This document shows, one piece after another, positions 27,114 to 34,937 of a stretch of 40,449 bases of DNA. The position numbers and the translations under genes were made by a program. Source of the DNA: Methanobacteriota archaeon (GTDB lineage: Archaea > Thermoplasmatota > Poseidoniia > Poseidoniales > Thalassarchaeaceae); assembly GCA_002719615.1 (NCBI GenBank), contig PBHZ01000018.1:49940-90388 (forward strand), given 5' to 3'. Position 1 is the first letter of the stretch; every line of letters starts with the position of its first letter. The notes below the pieces were generated by a model. That model was not told where the DNA came from. It saw only the letters and a program-made list of their open reading frames with translations, and did no database searches.

Positions 27114-28151
27114 TTAGGAATAAATAAATTTGGATAATATATCCTTGCATCTTTCTTTACTCTCTTCTTCGGTTTTTCTAACTACAACTCCTATCCCAGG
27201 TTGCCCATAAACTATTACTGTCCCCAAAGGAGCAACTAGATGAATTATCAAAGGAGCTAAATCTTCTTCTCCTTCTACGTCTATAATACTGGTTGATTTA
27301 TCAATCAACCATTTTTCTATTGCTAGTTTGCAACTGTTAAGTAATGATTTAGTTAAACTTCCTGCAGGATTTACGCATTTGAAATAATTATCATATTTAT
27401 CAATATCAATCTTTGTTGCTTGATTCCATATTTTTCTTTTTGTTTTTCCATCTATAAGGGATATATCTGCACAATGATTCAATTCTTGTAATGCTAAAGT
27501 TGTAACATCTCCAACAGTAATTAGTGGAATATTTTCACTTGAATATTTTTCCATAACAATTTTCATAGCATAAGTGTAATCATCTTCCTTTCCCTCTATT
27601 ATAACTCCAAAGGGCTTCTTTAGCTTTTCTTCTGCGTATTCTGTCATCACTAGACTTTCTGCATCCTTATCATTATTTGAATAGTTGAAATACGGGCTTA
27701 TCCAAGATTCTCCCTGTCTATTAATTTCGCCATTTCTTATTCTAGTACTTGATATTGGAAAACCATCCCATGCATTTTCATGTTCCACTTCAATTATTTC
27801 TAATTCATCTAGCCTTCCTTCACTCCTCATTTTATTTATCTCAACGCACATATTTACAGTCTCAGCAGTACATATAATTGCTGTTGCATCAGGATGTCTT
27901 GGAGCAGGGCCAAATTCATTTTCCAATATTCCAAATTTAATTTTATTTATTACACTCTTCTCCAAATTACCAATTATATCGTCTTTTCGATCTTCCCATT
28001 TCATTGTTAATGGATTATTTTTCTGAGCTATTTCATCAGATATAATCCAAATCTCAATTTTTTTACATCTTTCTAATGCATTATCTATTAATTTTTTGTG
28101 ACCAGCATGAAATCTATCAAAAGTTCCACCAATAAGTCCCAAATTATGCAT
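27114..28151 (-). CDS. coaD: Fused phosphopantetheine adenylyltransferase and GTP-dependent dephospho-CoA kinase
   Basis: 345 residues with two enzymes of CoA synthesis in order. Residues 1-150 are the archaeal PPAT nucleotidyltransferase: GGTFDRFHAGHK (about 8-19) with the second motif ISSTRIRNGE. Residues about 175-345 are the DUF359 kinase: LITVGDVTTLAL, SLIDGKTKRK, VNPAGSLT, VEGEEDLAPL and VIVYGQPGIGVVV, the family's conserved blocks. Together they convert phosphopantetheine to CoA using ATP then GTP. Start is ATG 28151; GTG 28160 is possible. Usually two genes; here fused. Confidence 0.93.
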   Translation of the reverse strand: MHNLGLIGGTFDRFHAGHKKLIDNALERCKKIEIWIISDEIAQKNNPLTMKWEDRKDDIIGNLEKSVINKIKFGILENEFGPAPRHPDATAIICTAETVNMCVEINKMRSEGRLDELEIIEVEHENAWDGFPISSTRIRNGEINRQGESWISPYFNYSNNDKDAESLVMTEYAEEKLKKPFGVIIEGKEDDYTYAMKIVMEKYSSENIPLITVGDVTTLALQELNHCADISLIDGKTKRKIWNQATKIDIDKYDNYFKCVNPAGSLTKSLLNSCKLAIEKWLIDKSTSIIDVEGEEDLAPLIIHLVAPLGTVIVYGQPGIGVVVRKTEEESKERCKDILSKFIYS

Positions 28152-28186
28152 TTCAATCACTACGGATATTTGTCAATTATTATGTG

Positions 28187-28488
28187 CCCCGAGGTGTAAC
28201 GGCTACCTTCACAGTATTACTCTGGCGCCTGACCCACCTCGGGACGTCTGTCGGACTGTGTGGTAGTCCCTTGATTCATTCCTTTCAGTCCTCAGGGGAC
28301 CTATCACAATCCGGCCACTTGTTTTGCTCCATAATTCATTCCTAATAGGTCTTCATGGTCTTCGACAAATGGTTTCCCAAACGTGGTACCATGAATCATC
28401 CTAGTCCTCCGGCGTGGTGGTTTCGTCATCACGGTGTTGCCGCTCGGGCATTTAGTGCTCTACCTCCTACTTCAAGAACATCTCGGTT
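28187..28488 (-). ncRNA. structured noncoding RNA candidate, class not assigned
   Basis: This 340-base gap between genes has about 51% G+C by hand count (28201-28440) in a genome near one third. Stems seen: 28478-28486 with 28189-28197 (8 of 9 pairs, closing the ends); 28388-28395 with 28352-28359 (8 perfect); 28345-28351 with 28298-28304 (7 perfect); 28286-28291 with 28253-28258 (6 perfect); and an alternative perfect 9-bp stem 28235-28243 with 28188-28196, mutually exclusive with the closing stem. GAAA-type loops favour the minus strand. The order of sequential hairpins inside an end-closing helix and the 300-nt size fit RNase P or SRP RNA, but the diagnostic CR-I, P4 and helix-8 motifs were not found convincingly. 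Confidence 0.6.
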
Positions 28489-28500
28489 ATAATCAAATAA

Positions 28501-31077
28501 TTATTTTTCACTTTTTACATAATAGTAATCATACCCAGAAACCTTTTTTAATATTCTTTTTGTAATTTCAATATTGCCCTTCAATAACTCATCACTAGAG
28601 AAATAAGGCCATTTTTCTATCGGTTGTGCCAACCAACCAACCAACTCATGTGTTCTTCCTGAAGTCGGAGATATTTGATTTATGGAATTATTTATTGAGT
28701 CATACAAGTCCATTATCGATTCACTCGTTGAATCATTTAGTATTCTTTCTATTTCATTATATATTGTGAAATCACATCCGGGATGTTTTTTTGCAGATAG
28801 TCCTGGAACTTCAATCTGCTCTCCTTTGGGCCTTAGTATGGTAGAGCACCATGGTGCGTTTTCCTTTAAAATCCATTTAAAACCATCTTCAGAACGGATT
28901 CCTCTAAGTAAAATGTTTTGAGATTCGACCGCCCACCAATCCGAAGGCATTTTTTCAACTATCATTCTTATTTCATTACCATCTAATTTTTTTTCATCCA
29001 ATACCATGTCCAACATATTTGACCATATCTTTACCTCATTCATATCGTCCAATTTTTTATTTTTATTTTTTATTTTATACATTAATTCATCTATTTCTAT
29101 CAAATTTTTATTCTCTTTTGTGAACAACCAATACACTCCTTTAATCGCATCAAGAGATTTCTTCGGAGGATTCCTCAACCATGCTTCAATTGACCATTCT
29201 AACATATCTAAATATGTATTTTCTGATAACCATGGTGCATTGGATAAAAATTGTGCTGCAATCCATGATACTCCTCTGGAAGCCTTTCTTGATTCCATAA
29301 TAGGTCTCGTTCTTAAGAAAATATCAGAATCTTCTCTCAATTTGATTTTTAATTTATCTGAGAACATATTAAGAACTGAATCTGGGGCCTCATCAGATAT
29401 TTCAACTAATTTTTCAATAGGCAAGAAATCAAGATTTAGTAGCGCCAACCATTCAGGATCTATGCGCTCCCTCAATCTTTGCCATCTAGGCCATCTACCA
29501 TTATCCGGAGAAGCTATCCAAGCAGCCAATGGGTATCTCGCTTCCATTTGATTGGCCCAACTTTCATCTCCCAATGGATATTGGGAAATCGATGACATTA
29601 TTACTGATAAATACTCTTCATCAAATTCTTCACTTACGAAGTCACTTTCTATTTTTAATCCTAAAAGACTCCAGGGATTTATATTTTTGTTAATATTTTC
29701 TCCCAGAGGACTTTCTTTATGCCCATCTTCAATTAATTTTAGAGGTAATGTTTCACCTCTTTTAGTGACAAATTCTAACCATGGCAAAGATCTTTTTTTA
29801 TCTACCCTTAACATATCAAAATTTTTGAAAAAAATATCATTCTCTTTGATAATTAACAGTCTTAATTTGTCACAAAATGATAATTTTAGCATCGTTTCAC
29901 TCGAAATCTTTTCAGTTAAATCTATTACTAATTGTAAATTATTATCCAATGACACACTCCATTGCACAATAGATTCTACAGCATTTTTACCCAATCCTCT
30001 AGTTTCCATTTCCTTGGAAAATGCCTCTTTATCAAATATTACATCATTCCAATCTTTCCTAAATTTCCTCCATGTAGAGTCTGAGGTTTTTATTCTTTTT
30101 TTTGTAGTAATCTTTTCTTTTAAAGCAACCAAACGCTTCCTCTTTTCTTGGTTCGAAATTCTTGGATGGGCAATTTCAATCCAGTAATCCAATACATCCA
30201 GAGGATAAACACTTTCTACAGATGTAACGCCTCTTAAATCACCGATTAATAATGCATTTTTTTTGGCTATTCTTAGTAACATAGATTTGTATAAATTATC
30301 ATCCATTATTGCTACTATTGCATCTTTGGGCCTAATAATTGGAGAAAGCTGGTGACATGTTCCAAGAGACCACAAACCTCTATGATAAATATTCTCAGGC
30401 AATAGAGAATTAGATCTAAAATCAGGCTGCCCAAACCATTCTCCTGTTGATATAGATACAATATTCTCTCCCTGTATTAATTTCCCTCTTGCAATCCCAA
30501 TTATTTGGCTGTTATCTCCGTATGATTCTATATTCTGAGGATCAAGTATTTCTGGCTCCTCCATGCTGATAGTTTTTTCATTCAAATCAAACCATCTCAA
30601 ATCTGAATGATTCAATTTAGCCCAATTCCAAGACACCCCTTCATTTCCTTTGGAATCCGGCAATCTATCTGGGACCAATATTAACGTCTCTTCGGGTTGT
30701 CGTAAAAAAGCAAAAAGTATATCCGTTCCTTCTCTATAAAGTACACAGATTTTATCATTATCTTTGGGTATCGGTAAAGCCTCTTCTGCCTTATACCATT
30801 CATCCATTTGTAGTACTTTAATTCCTTCTTCTGTAAGTCTTATTTTTGCACCTCTGCTCCCTATTTCTAGATCACTAGAAACTAATTTTTCATCCCTCAT
30901 TCTTTTTATTTCTGCCGATGCATGAGGCATTCTCAGGCCAACTGATTTAGCCAATTCACTCACAGTTTCTTGACTCTCGACTAGTCTGTTCATCAATCTA
31001 AGTCTGTACTTACTTCTTATTTTTTTAGGTGTAATTTTTGCACCCTTTTTTACTGACTTTTTGAAATCAAACGACAC
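28501..31077 (-). CDS. Large winged-helix protein, 858 residues, function unknown
   Basis: An N-terminal winged-helix DNA-binding domain (about 20-95: RLRLMNRLVESQETVSELAK, then SAEIKRMRDEKLVSSD and RLTEEGIKVL) is followed by a long cytosolic part without a family I recognise. Repeated Trp-rich phrases (WARYPLAAWIASPDNGRWPRW, ARGVSWIAAQFLS, and a segment with AWLRNPP) suggest a helical repeat fold in 480-680. No membrane segment or catalytic motif seen. Start is GTG: SD AGAGGAG at 31091-31085 lies 7 bases away. It faces two small winged-helix genes across an AT-rich region. Confidence 0.65.
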   Translation of the reverse strand: MSFDFKKSVKKGAKITPKKIRSKYRLRLMNRLVESQETVSELAKSVGLRMPHASAEIKRMRDEKLVSSDLEIGSRGAKIRLTEEGIKVLQMDEWYKAEEALPIPKDNDKICVLYREGTDILFAFLRQPEETLILVPDRLPDSKGNEGVSWNWAKLNHSDLRWFDLNEKTISMEEPEILDPQNIESYGDNSQIIGIARGKLIQGENIVSISTGEWFGQPDFRSNSLLPENIYHRGLWSLGTCHQLSPIIRPKDAIVAIMDDNLYKSMLLRIAKKNALLIGDLRGVTSVESVYPLDVLDYWIEIAHPRISNQEKRKRLVALKEKITTKKRIKTSDSTWRKFRKDWNDVIFDKEAFSKEMETRGLGKNAVESIVQWSVSLDNNLQLVIDLTEKISSETMLKLSFCDKLRLLIIKENDIFFKNFDMLRVDKKRSLPWLEFVTKRGETLPLKLIEDGHKESPLGENINKNINPWSLLGLKIESDFVSEEFDEEYLSVIMSSISQYPLGDESWANQMEARYPLAAWIASPDNGRWPRWQRLRERIDPEWLALLNLDFLPIEKLVEISDEAPDSVLNMFSDKLKIKLREDSDIFLRTRPIMESRKASRGVSWIAAQFLSNAPWLSENTYLDMLEWSIEAWLRNPPKKSLDAIKGVYWLFTKENKNLIEIDELMYKIKNKNKKLDDMNEVKIWSNMLDMVLDEKKLDGNEIRMIVEKMPSDWWAVESQNILLRGIRSEDGFKWILKENAPWCSTILRPKGEQIEVPGLSAKKHPGCDFTIYNEIERILNDSTSESIMDLYDSINNSINQISPTSGRTHELVGWLAQPIEKWPYFSSDELLKGNIEITKRILKKVSGYDYYYVKSEK

Positions 31078-31333
31078 TAATGTACTCCTCTAAATTAATC
31101 TAATTAGATTATATGTATAAAATTATCTTTAATAATTACATTTAGTTACATATTTCTTGTGGAAAATATATCTTTATCTATGCTTATCTAATTTATTAAC
31201 CATAATTGTATTAATTAATGAAACAATATGTAACCAAATATTACAATAACATACATAACCATTATATTACCCCCCGCTCTCCTCTTAAATATGCTTCGTT
31301 TATGCGGAGTCTGTGAGTACTAGGATGATAGAT
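31078..31333. promoter_or_regulatory. divergent, 81% AT control region with palindromic elements
   Basis: Between the 858-residue winged-helix gene and the small winged-helix pair. 31081-31260 is 19% G+C by hand count. It holds a 16-bp perfect palindrome (31096-31111, TAATCTAATTAGATTA) just upstream of the ribosome site of the large gene, and a perfect 10-bp inverted repeat GTTACATATT/AATATGTAAC (31145-31154 and 31225-31234) 70 bases apart. A TTAAATAT box (31285-31292) points rightward with the expected start near 31313. These look like operators and two promoters. Confidence 0.6.
31096..31111. promoter_or_regulatory. 16-bp perfect palindrome, candidate operator
   Basis: TAATCTAATTAGATTA lies between a TATA-like stretch (about 31112-31123, minus strand) and the SD at 31091-31085, so a bound dimer would cover the transcription start of the large winged-helix gene. 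Confidence 0.5.
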
Positions 31334-31588
31334 ATGAGTGATAATAATTTACGTACTTCTATCAAAAAATACCTAACAAAGAAACCCAGAAATACTGCTG
31401 AAATATATTCCTGGCTGAGTAAAAAAAATATTTTGCCAAATTATGATGTAGCAGAGCTTTTGGAATCTGATGACTCTATTGTTAGGATTGGAGTTGTCCG
31501 GAAAAGTGGGATGATTGATAAAAAATATCCACTTTCAGAATGGGCGACAGAAGAATGGGTAAAGTATCATGAAAGATCAATAAAATAG
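31334..31588 (+). CDS. small winged-helix-like protein, first of a tandem pair
   Basis: 84 residues. I choose ATG 31334 because MSDNNLRTSIKKYL then lines up exactly with MRTTRLRQKIKKFL of the next gene, which is also 84 residues, and an AGGATGA ribosome site precedes it. Shared features are a helix-turn-helix (NTAEIYSWLSKK), a VRIG strand and a terminal Trp. It is likely a nucleic-acid-binding regulator, but no family is recognised. Confidence 0.6.
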   Translation: MSDNNLRTSIKKYLTKKPRNTAEIYSWLSKKNILPNYDVAELLESDDSIVRIGVVRKSGMIDKKYPLSEWATEEWVKYHERSIK

Positions 31589-31604
31589 AAAAGAGGTAAA
31601 AGAT

Positions 31605-31859
31605 ATGAGAACTACAAGATTAAGGCAAAAAATAAAGAAATTTTTAGATTTAAAAGGTGAAGCAAATACTACGGAAATATTGGAACATGTTAATTCAACT
31701 ATGAGACATGGAACTACTCCTCAGCAACTAGGCAATGTCCTATCAAAAGATAAAGATATATTGAAAATTTCTACTACTAAAAGAGGAGGCGCATTATCTG
31801 GAAGATATGAGATATGTGTTTGGCAACTCAGGCCCGGTACATTAGATGGTGAAAATTAA
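31605..31859 (+). CDS. small winged-helix-like protein, second of a tandem pair
   Basis: 84 residues, paralogous to the preceding gene: the same N-terminal basic helix (LRQKIKKFL), TTEILEHVN recognition-like helix, DILKIS strand, GGALSGRYE wing and a Trp near the end. A GAGGT ribosome site (31593-31597) and a 16-base gap indicate co-expression. It may regulate itself or the divergent large gene through the palindromes; that is inference. Confidence 0.6.
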   Translation: MRTTRLRQKIKKFLDLKGEANTTEILEHVNSTMRHGTTPQQLGNVLSKDKDILKISTTKRGGALSGRYEICVWQLRPGTLDGEN

Positions 31860-31868
31860 TCAAAATAA

Positions 31869-32879
31869 TTAGTTTTCTAATTTGATATCCCATTCTCCAT
31901 ATCTGGCCTTATGATTCATCTCCGCTCTTTTGAGGAATTCTAATTGACTTGACTCTGGCGATCCTTTAGCCCACTCCTTCAATGCTGATGCCTGTAAAGC
32001 TCTACCATATGAATAAGATAATTCCCATGGATGTTTTTTGTTCATTTTATTCATGATATTCAAATGGGCCGTTGCATCTTCATCACTTTGTCCTCCTGAT
32101 AAAAAAACTATCCCTGGGACTTCAGTTGGGACATTTTCACTCAAACATCTAACTGTCATCTCAGCAACTTGTTTTCTAGTAATTTGTTCATCATTCATAT
32201 TTCCTGAAATTATCATATTAGGTTTCAGTAAAACTCCTGGCAAATATACATCATTTATTTCACACTCAGAAAATGTTTTCGCCAATACCCTTGATGTAAC
32301 TTCTAAACATCTCTCGGCACTGTGCAATCCATCCATTAGAACTTCGGGTTCGATAATAGGAACTAATCCGCATTCTTGACAAATTCTTGCATATTTTGCT
32401 AATAATTGAGCATTTTCACTCACACAAGAGTCACTTGGTTTCTCACCATCTATGGAAATAACTGCTCTCCATTTAGTAAATCTTGCACCCATTTCAAAAT
32501 ATTCCTGACATCTTTCTTTCAAGCCATCCAAGCCTTCTGTTACTTTTTCTCCCTCATGCCCTTCAAAATCTATTGTGCCTGTATCAACTTTAATGCCAGG
32601 ATAAATTCCTCTATTTATCATTGCTTGCGGTATATCAGTACCATCATCCATCTTTTGTCTTATTGTTTCATCATATAAAATGACTCCACTTATCGCCTTT
32701 TCATAATTCTCTGATGAGAACAAATTTACTCTATATTTTCTTCTATTCTCTTCTGAAGGATCTATTCCAACGGCCTCTAAACGTTTTGACATAGTTCCAT
32801 TACTTTCATCCGCCGCCAAAATTCCCTTTCCGGGCGCAACTAAATCATTCGCTATTTTTTCTAGACTGTTTGTATCCAT
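31869..32879 (-). CDS. fba: Fructose-bisphosphate aldolase, class I (eukaryote/bacterial type)
   Basis: 336 residues. Cleaves or forms fructose-1,6-bisphosphate by Schiff-base chemistry. GKGILAADES (about 18-26) is the N-terminal signature, FTKWRAV (about 134) and IIEPEV (about 175) hold active-site residues, and GVLLKPNM places the Schiff-base Lys at 219. This is the glycolytic class I fold of animals and some bacteria, not the short archaeal DhnA type. The C-terminal Tyr of muscle aldolase is absent; it ends WDIKLEN. Upstream of it on the same strand is GlpX, the next gluconeogenic enzyme. Confidence 0.92.
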   Translation of the reverse strand: MDTNSLEKIANDLVAPGKGILAADESNGTMSKRLEAVGIDPSEENRRKYRVNLFSSENYEKAISGVILYDETIRQKMDDGTDIPQAMINRGIYPGIKVDTGTIDFEGHEGEKVTEGLDGLKERCQEYFEMGARFTKWRAVISIDGEKPSDSCVSENAQLLAKYARICQECGLVPIIEPEVLMDGLHSAERCLEVTSRVLAKTFSECEINDVYLPGVLLKPNMIISGNMNDEQITRKQVAEMTVRCLSENVPTEVPGIVFLSGGQSDEDATAHLNIMNKMNKKHPWELSYSYGRALQASALKEWAKGSPESSQLEFLKRAEMNHKARYGEWDIKLEN

Positions 32880-32934
32880 ACTCTTCCCTACTACTCCGAG
32901 AACGATAAAGAAAATGAAACCATCGTTTATTTCT

Positions 32935-33888
32935 TCAAATTATTCTTTCCGAAGTAATGAATTTGTGCTCCTTGTTAATTACATCAATTATTTCTGAATG
33001 TACGTTGAAAACCCCTTCATTTGTCTTTTCTACTCCCTTCGTTCTACCATTACATACTCCTGTCCCAATAAAAATAGAGTCTTCAGAAGAACATAATTCA
33101 TCTCTTTTCCATAATCTCTCAATATCGCCCTCTATCATCTCTTCAGCTCTTTCTCTATGTCCGCGATTCTTAAAGATTAATCTTCCCTCAAATGGTGCAT
33201 CTAATCCTCTCAATGCGGTAGCAGTTATTACTCCTTCAGGAGCAGCTCCTATTCCCATCAACATATCAATATTTGATTTAGGGTCAGCTGCATCTAACGC
33301 TGCTGATATGTCTCCATCTCCGATTTTTATGACATTGACCTTGTACTCATTTAATTCACTAATCAATCCCTTATGCCTCGGCCTATCCATGACTACTACT
33401 TTTAATTCATTTGATTTTTTATCCAATACCGCACAAGCAGCTTCAACATTATATGCAACTCCTGCATCTAAACTAATCTCTCCATTCAATTCTTTGGGTC
33501 CTGAAATTTTATCCATATAACAATCAGGCGCATGTAATAAAGAACCCCTTGGGGCTGCCGCCAATACGGCCATGGCATTAGGTAAATCCGAAGCTACATG
33601 ATTTGTACATTCTAATGGATCGACAGCAATATCTATTTTTAAAGCCTCTAAATCTCCTTGCATTGACCCTAAAGATTCACCTATCCAAAGCATTGGGGCA
33701 TCATCGCGCTCACCTTCACCTATCGCTACTCTTCCATCAAAAGGGACATTATCAAATACATTTCTCATAGCTTCAACCGCTGCACCATCTGCAGATTTAC
33801 CATCTCCTAATCCTATCCATGCTGCGGCTGCTATTGCAGCAGATTCTGTAGCATCTAGAAAATATCTCTCTAAACTGTTGGTCGCCAT
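32935..33888 (-). CDS. glpX: Fructose-1,6-bisphosphatase, class II (GlpX)
   Basis: 317 residues. Hydrolyses fructose-1,6-bisphosphate in gluconeogenesis (GlpX proteins may also act on sedoheptulose bisphosphate). FLDATESAAIAAA, GEGERDDAPML (metal ligands), DPLECTNHVA (family DPLEGT; here C and one residue fewer) and HAPDCYMDKI are present in order. Bacterial type. The aldolase gene follows at 55 bases on the same strand, making a two-step sugar-phosphate module. Confidence 0.92.
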   Translation of the reverse strand: MATNSLERYFLDATESAAIAAAAWIGLGDGKSADGAAVEAMRNVFDNVPFDGRVAIGEGERDDAPMLWIGESLGSMQGDLEALKIDIAVDPLECTNHVASDLPNAMAVLAAAPRGSLLHAPDCYMDKISGPKELNGEISLDAGVAYNVEAACAVLDKKSNELKVVVMDRPRHKGLISELNEYKVNVIKIGDGDISAALDAADPKSNIDMLMGIGAAPEGVITATALRGLDAPFEGRLIFKNRGHRERAEEMIEGDIERLWKRDELCSSEDSIFIGTGVCNGRTKGVEKTNEGVFNVHSEIIDVINKEHKFITSERII

Positions 33889-33924
33889 GTACTCCGCAAA
33901 GCATGTAGGAATTCAATTATGTGG

Positions 33925-34359
33925 TCAATATTTAATTTTTTCAACCACTCTTATGTCAGTTATTTTAGTTTCGGGATATTGGCCTTCTGAATCCTTTTCT
34001 ATGTATTTCAGCATGTCCAAGACACATAACAAACCATTACTTACGCCGCATAAAGCCTCCATTTCTACTCCTGTATTCCAATTCGTAATCACCGAAACAG
34101 TACATCTCAATCCCTTTTCTTCAATCGTCCAATCTACTTTTGAACCTTCTATGGGGATATTGTGACAATGCGGAATCATTCTTGAGGTTTCTTTTATTCC
34201 TTGGATGGATGCTATAGTAGAGGCTTCCAAAACATCTCCCTTTTCCGTTTTACCTTCATTTATTTTATTCAAAGATTCCTTACTTAATAATACTAGTCCA
34301 GTTGCAACTGCTTTTCTTTTAATTTTGGGTTTATTACTGATGTCTACTATAGCATCCAT
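33925..34359 (-). CDS. moaC: Cyclic pyranopterin monophosphate synthase
   Basis: 144 residues. With MoaA it converts GTP to the first pterin of molybdenum cofactor synthesis. IPHCHNIPI (about 63) and GVEMEALCGVS (about 106) are the diagnostic active-site motifs. Only MoaC and, 76 bases upstream, MoaE are present here; other moa genes lie outside the window. Length is short by about 15 residues relative to bacterial MoaC, at the C-terminus. Confidence 0.94.
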   Translation of the reverse strand: MDAIVDISNKPKIKRKAVATGLVLLSKESLNKINEGKTEKGDVLEASTIASIQGIKETSRMIPHCHNIPIEGSKVDWTIEEKGLRCTVSVITNWNTGVEMEALCGVSNGLLCVLDMLKYIEKDSEGQYPETKITDIRVVEKIKY

Positions 34360-34435
34360 GATATCACTCTTGTATCGCGACTAACATCTTACTATTTGAT
34401 TAATTACACCTAAATTGAAAATAAATTGAAAAGAA

Positions 34436-34858
34436 TTAGCCCAGTCCTTTTTTCCAATGGATTCCATCTTCTCTTATTTCTTTTTTCCAAAGAGGGGCTT
34501 GCCTTTTTAACTCATCAATAAGCCAACTACATGCAGAAAAACCCTCTCTCCTATGCGCAGAAGAAACATGGATGCTCACAATCGGCTCCATTGGTTTAAC
34601 TGATCCAATACGATGCGCTATTGAAACAGATTTCACTCCAAATTTTTTTATTGATTCTTCTCCAATTTTTCTTAGTACCATTGGTAATTTTTTTTCCCAT
34701 GAGTCGAAAATCAATTCTTGTACTTTTATTGCTTCTTCATTTCCTCTCACAATTCCTGTAAATGAAACTATACTACCACAATTTTCTTTATCGATTTTTT
34801 CAAGTAATTTTTCAGGCTTCAATTCTTCAGACTCAACTGATATGAAGACTTCAGACAT
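34436..34858 (-). CDS. moaE: Molybdopterin synthase catalytic subunit
   Basis: 140 residues from ATG 34858 (MSEVFISVES). Receives sulfur from the MoaD thiocarboxylate. AHRIGSVKPMEPIVSIHVSSAHR, APLWKKE (the catalytic Lys) and the final W are present, arranged as in MoaE. A longer reading frame to 35017 is open but would overlap the divergent flavoprotein gene; the extra 53 residues lack family character, so it is rejected. Same strand as moaC. Confidence 0.93.
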   Translation of the reverse strand: MSEVFISVESEELKPEKLLEKIDKENCGSIVSFTGIVRGNEEAIKVQELIFDSWEKKLPMVLRKIGEESIKKFGVKSVSIAHRIGSVKPMEPIVSIHVSSAHRREGFSACSWLIDELKRQAPLWKKEIREDGIHWKKGLG

Positions 34859-34937
34859 ATACCTTGGATAAGGCCATACATCTTGAATACAACGGAAATA
34901 ACCCAATGTTGAAATTATATATAATACTCCGAAATAT

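Noticed and set aside
28187..28245. tRNA-like sequence (GCCCCGAGGTGTAACGG...) on the plus strand
   Set aside because: There is no T arm with TTCRA, the anticodon loop lacks U33, and the 9-bp pairing has the wrong spacing.
28187..28488. Firm call of RNase P RNA or SRP RNA
   Set aside because: Some segments resemble both (GGAGC-A and AGAGTAAT-ACTG for RNase P; GGTCAGG for SRP), but no P4 pairing partner or helix-8 GGAA-AGCAG was found.
29006..30187. Two long plus-strand frames opposite the 858-residue gene
   Set aside because: Both are mirror frames of that gene, with composition typical of a shadow frame.
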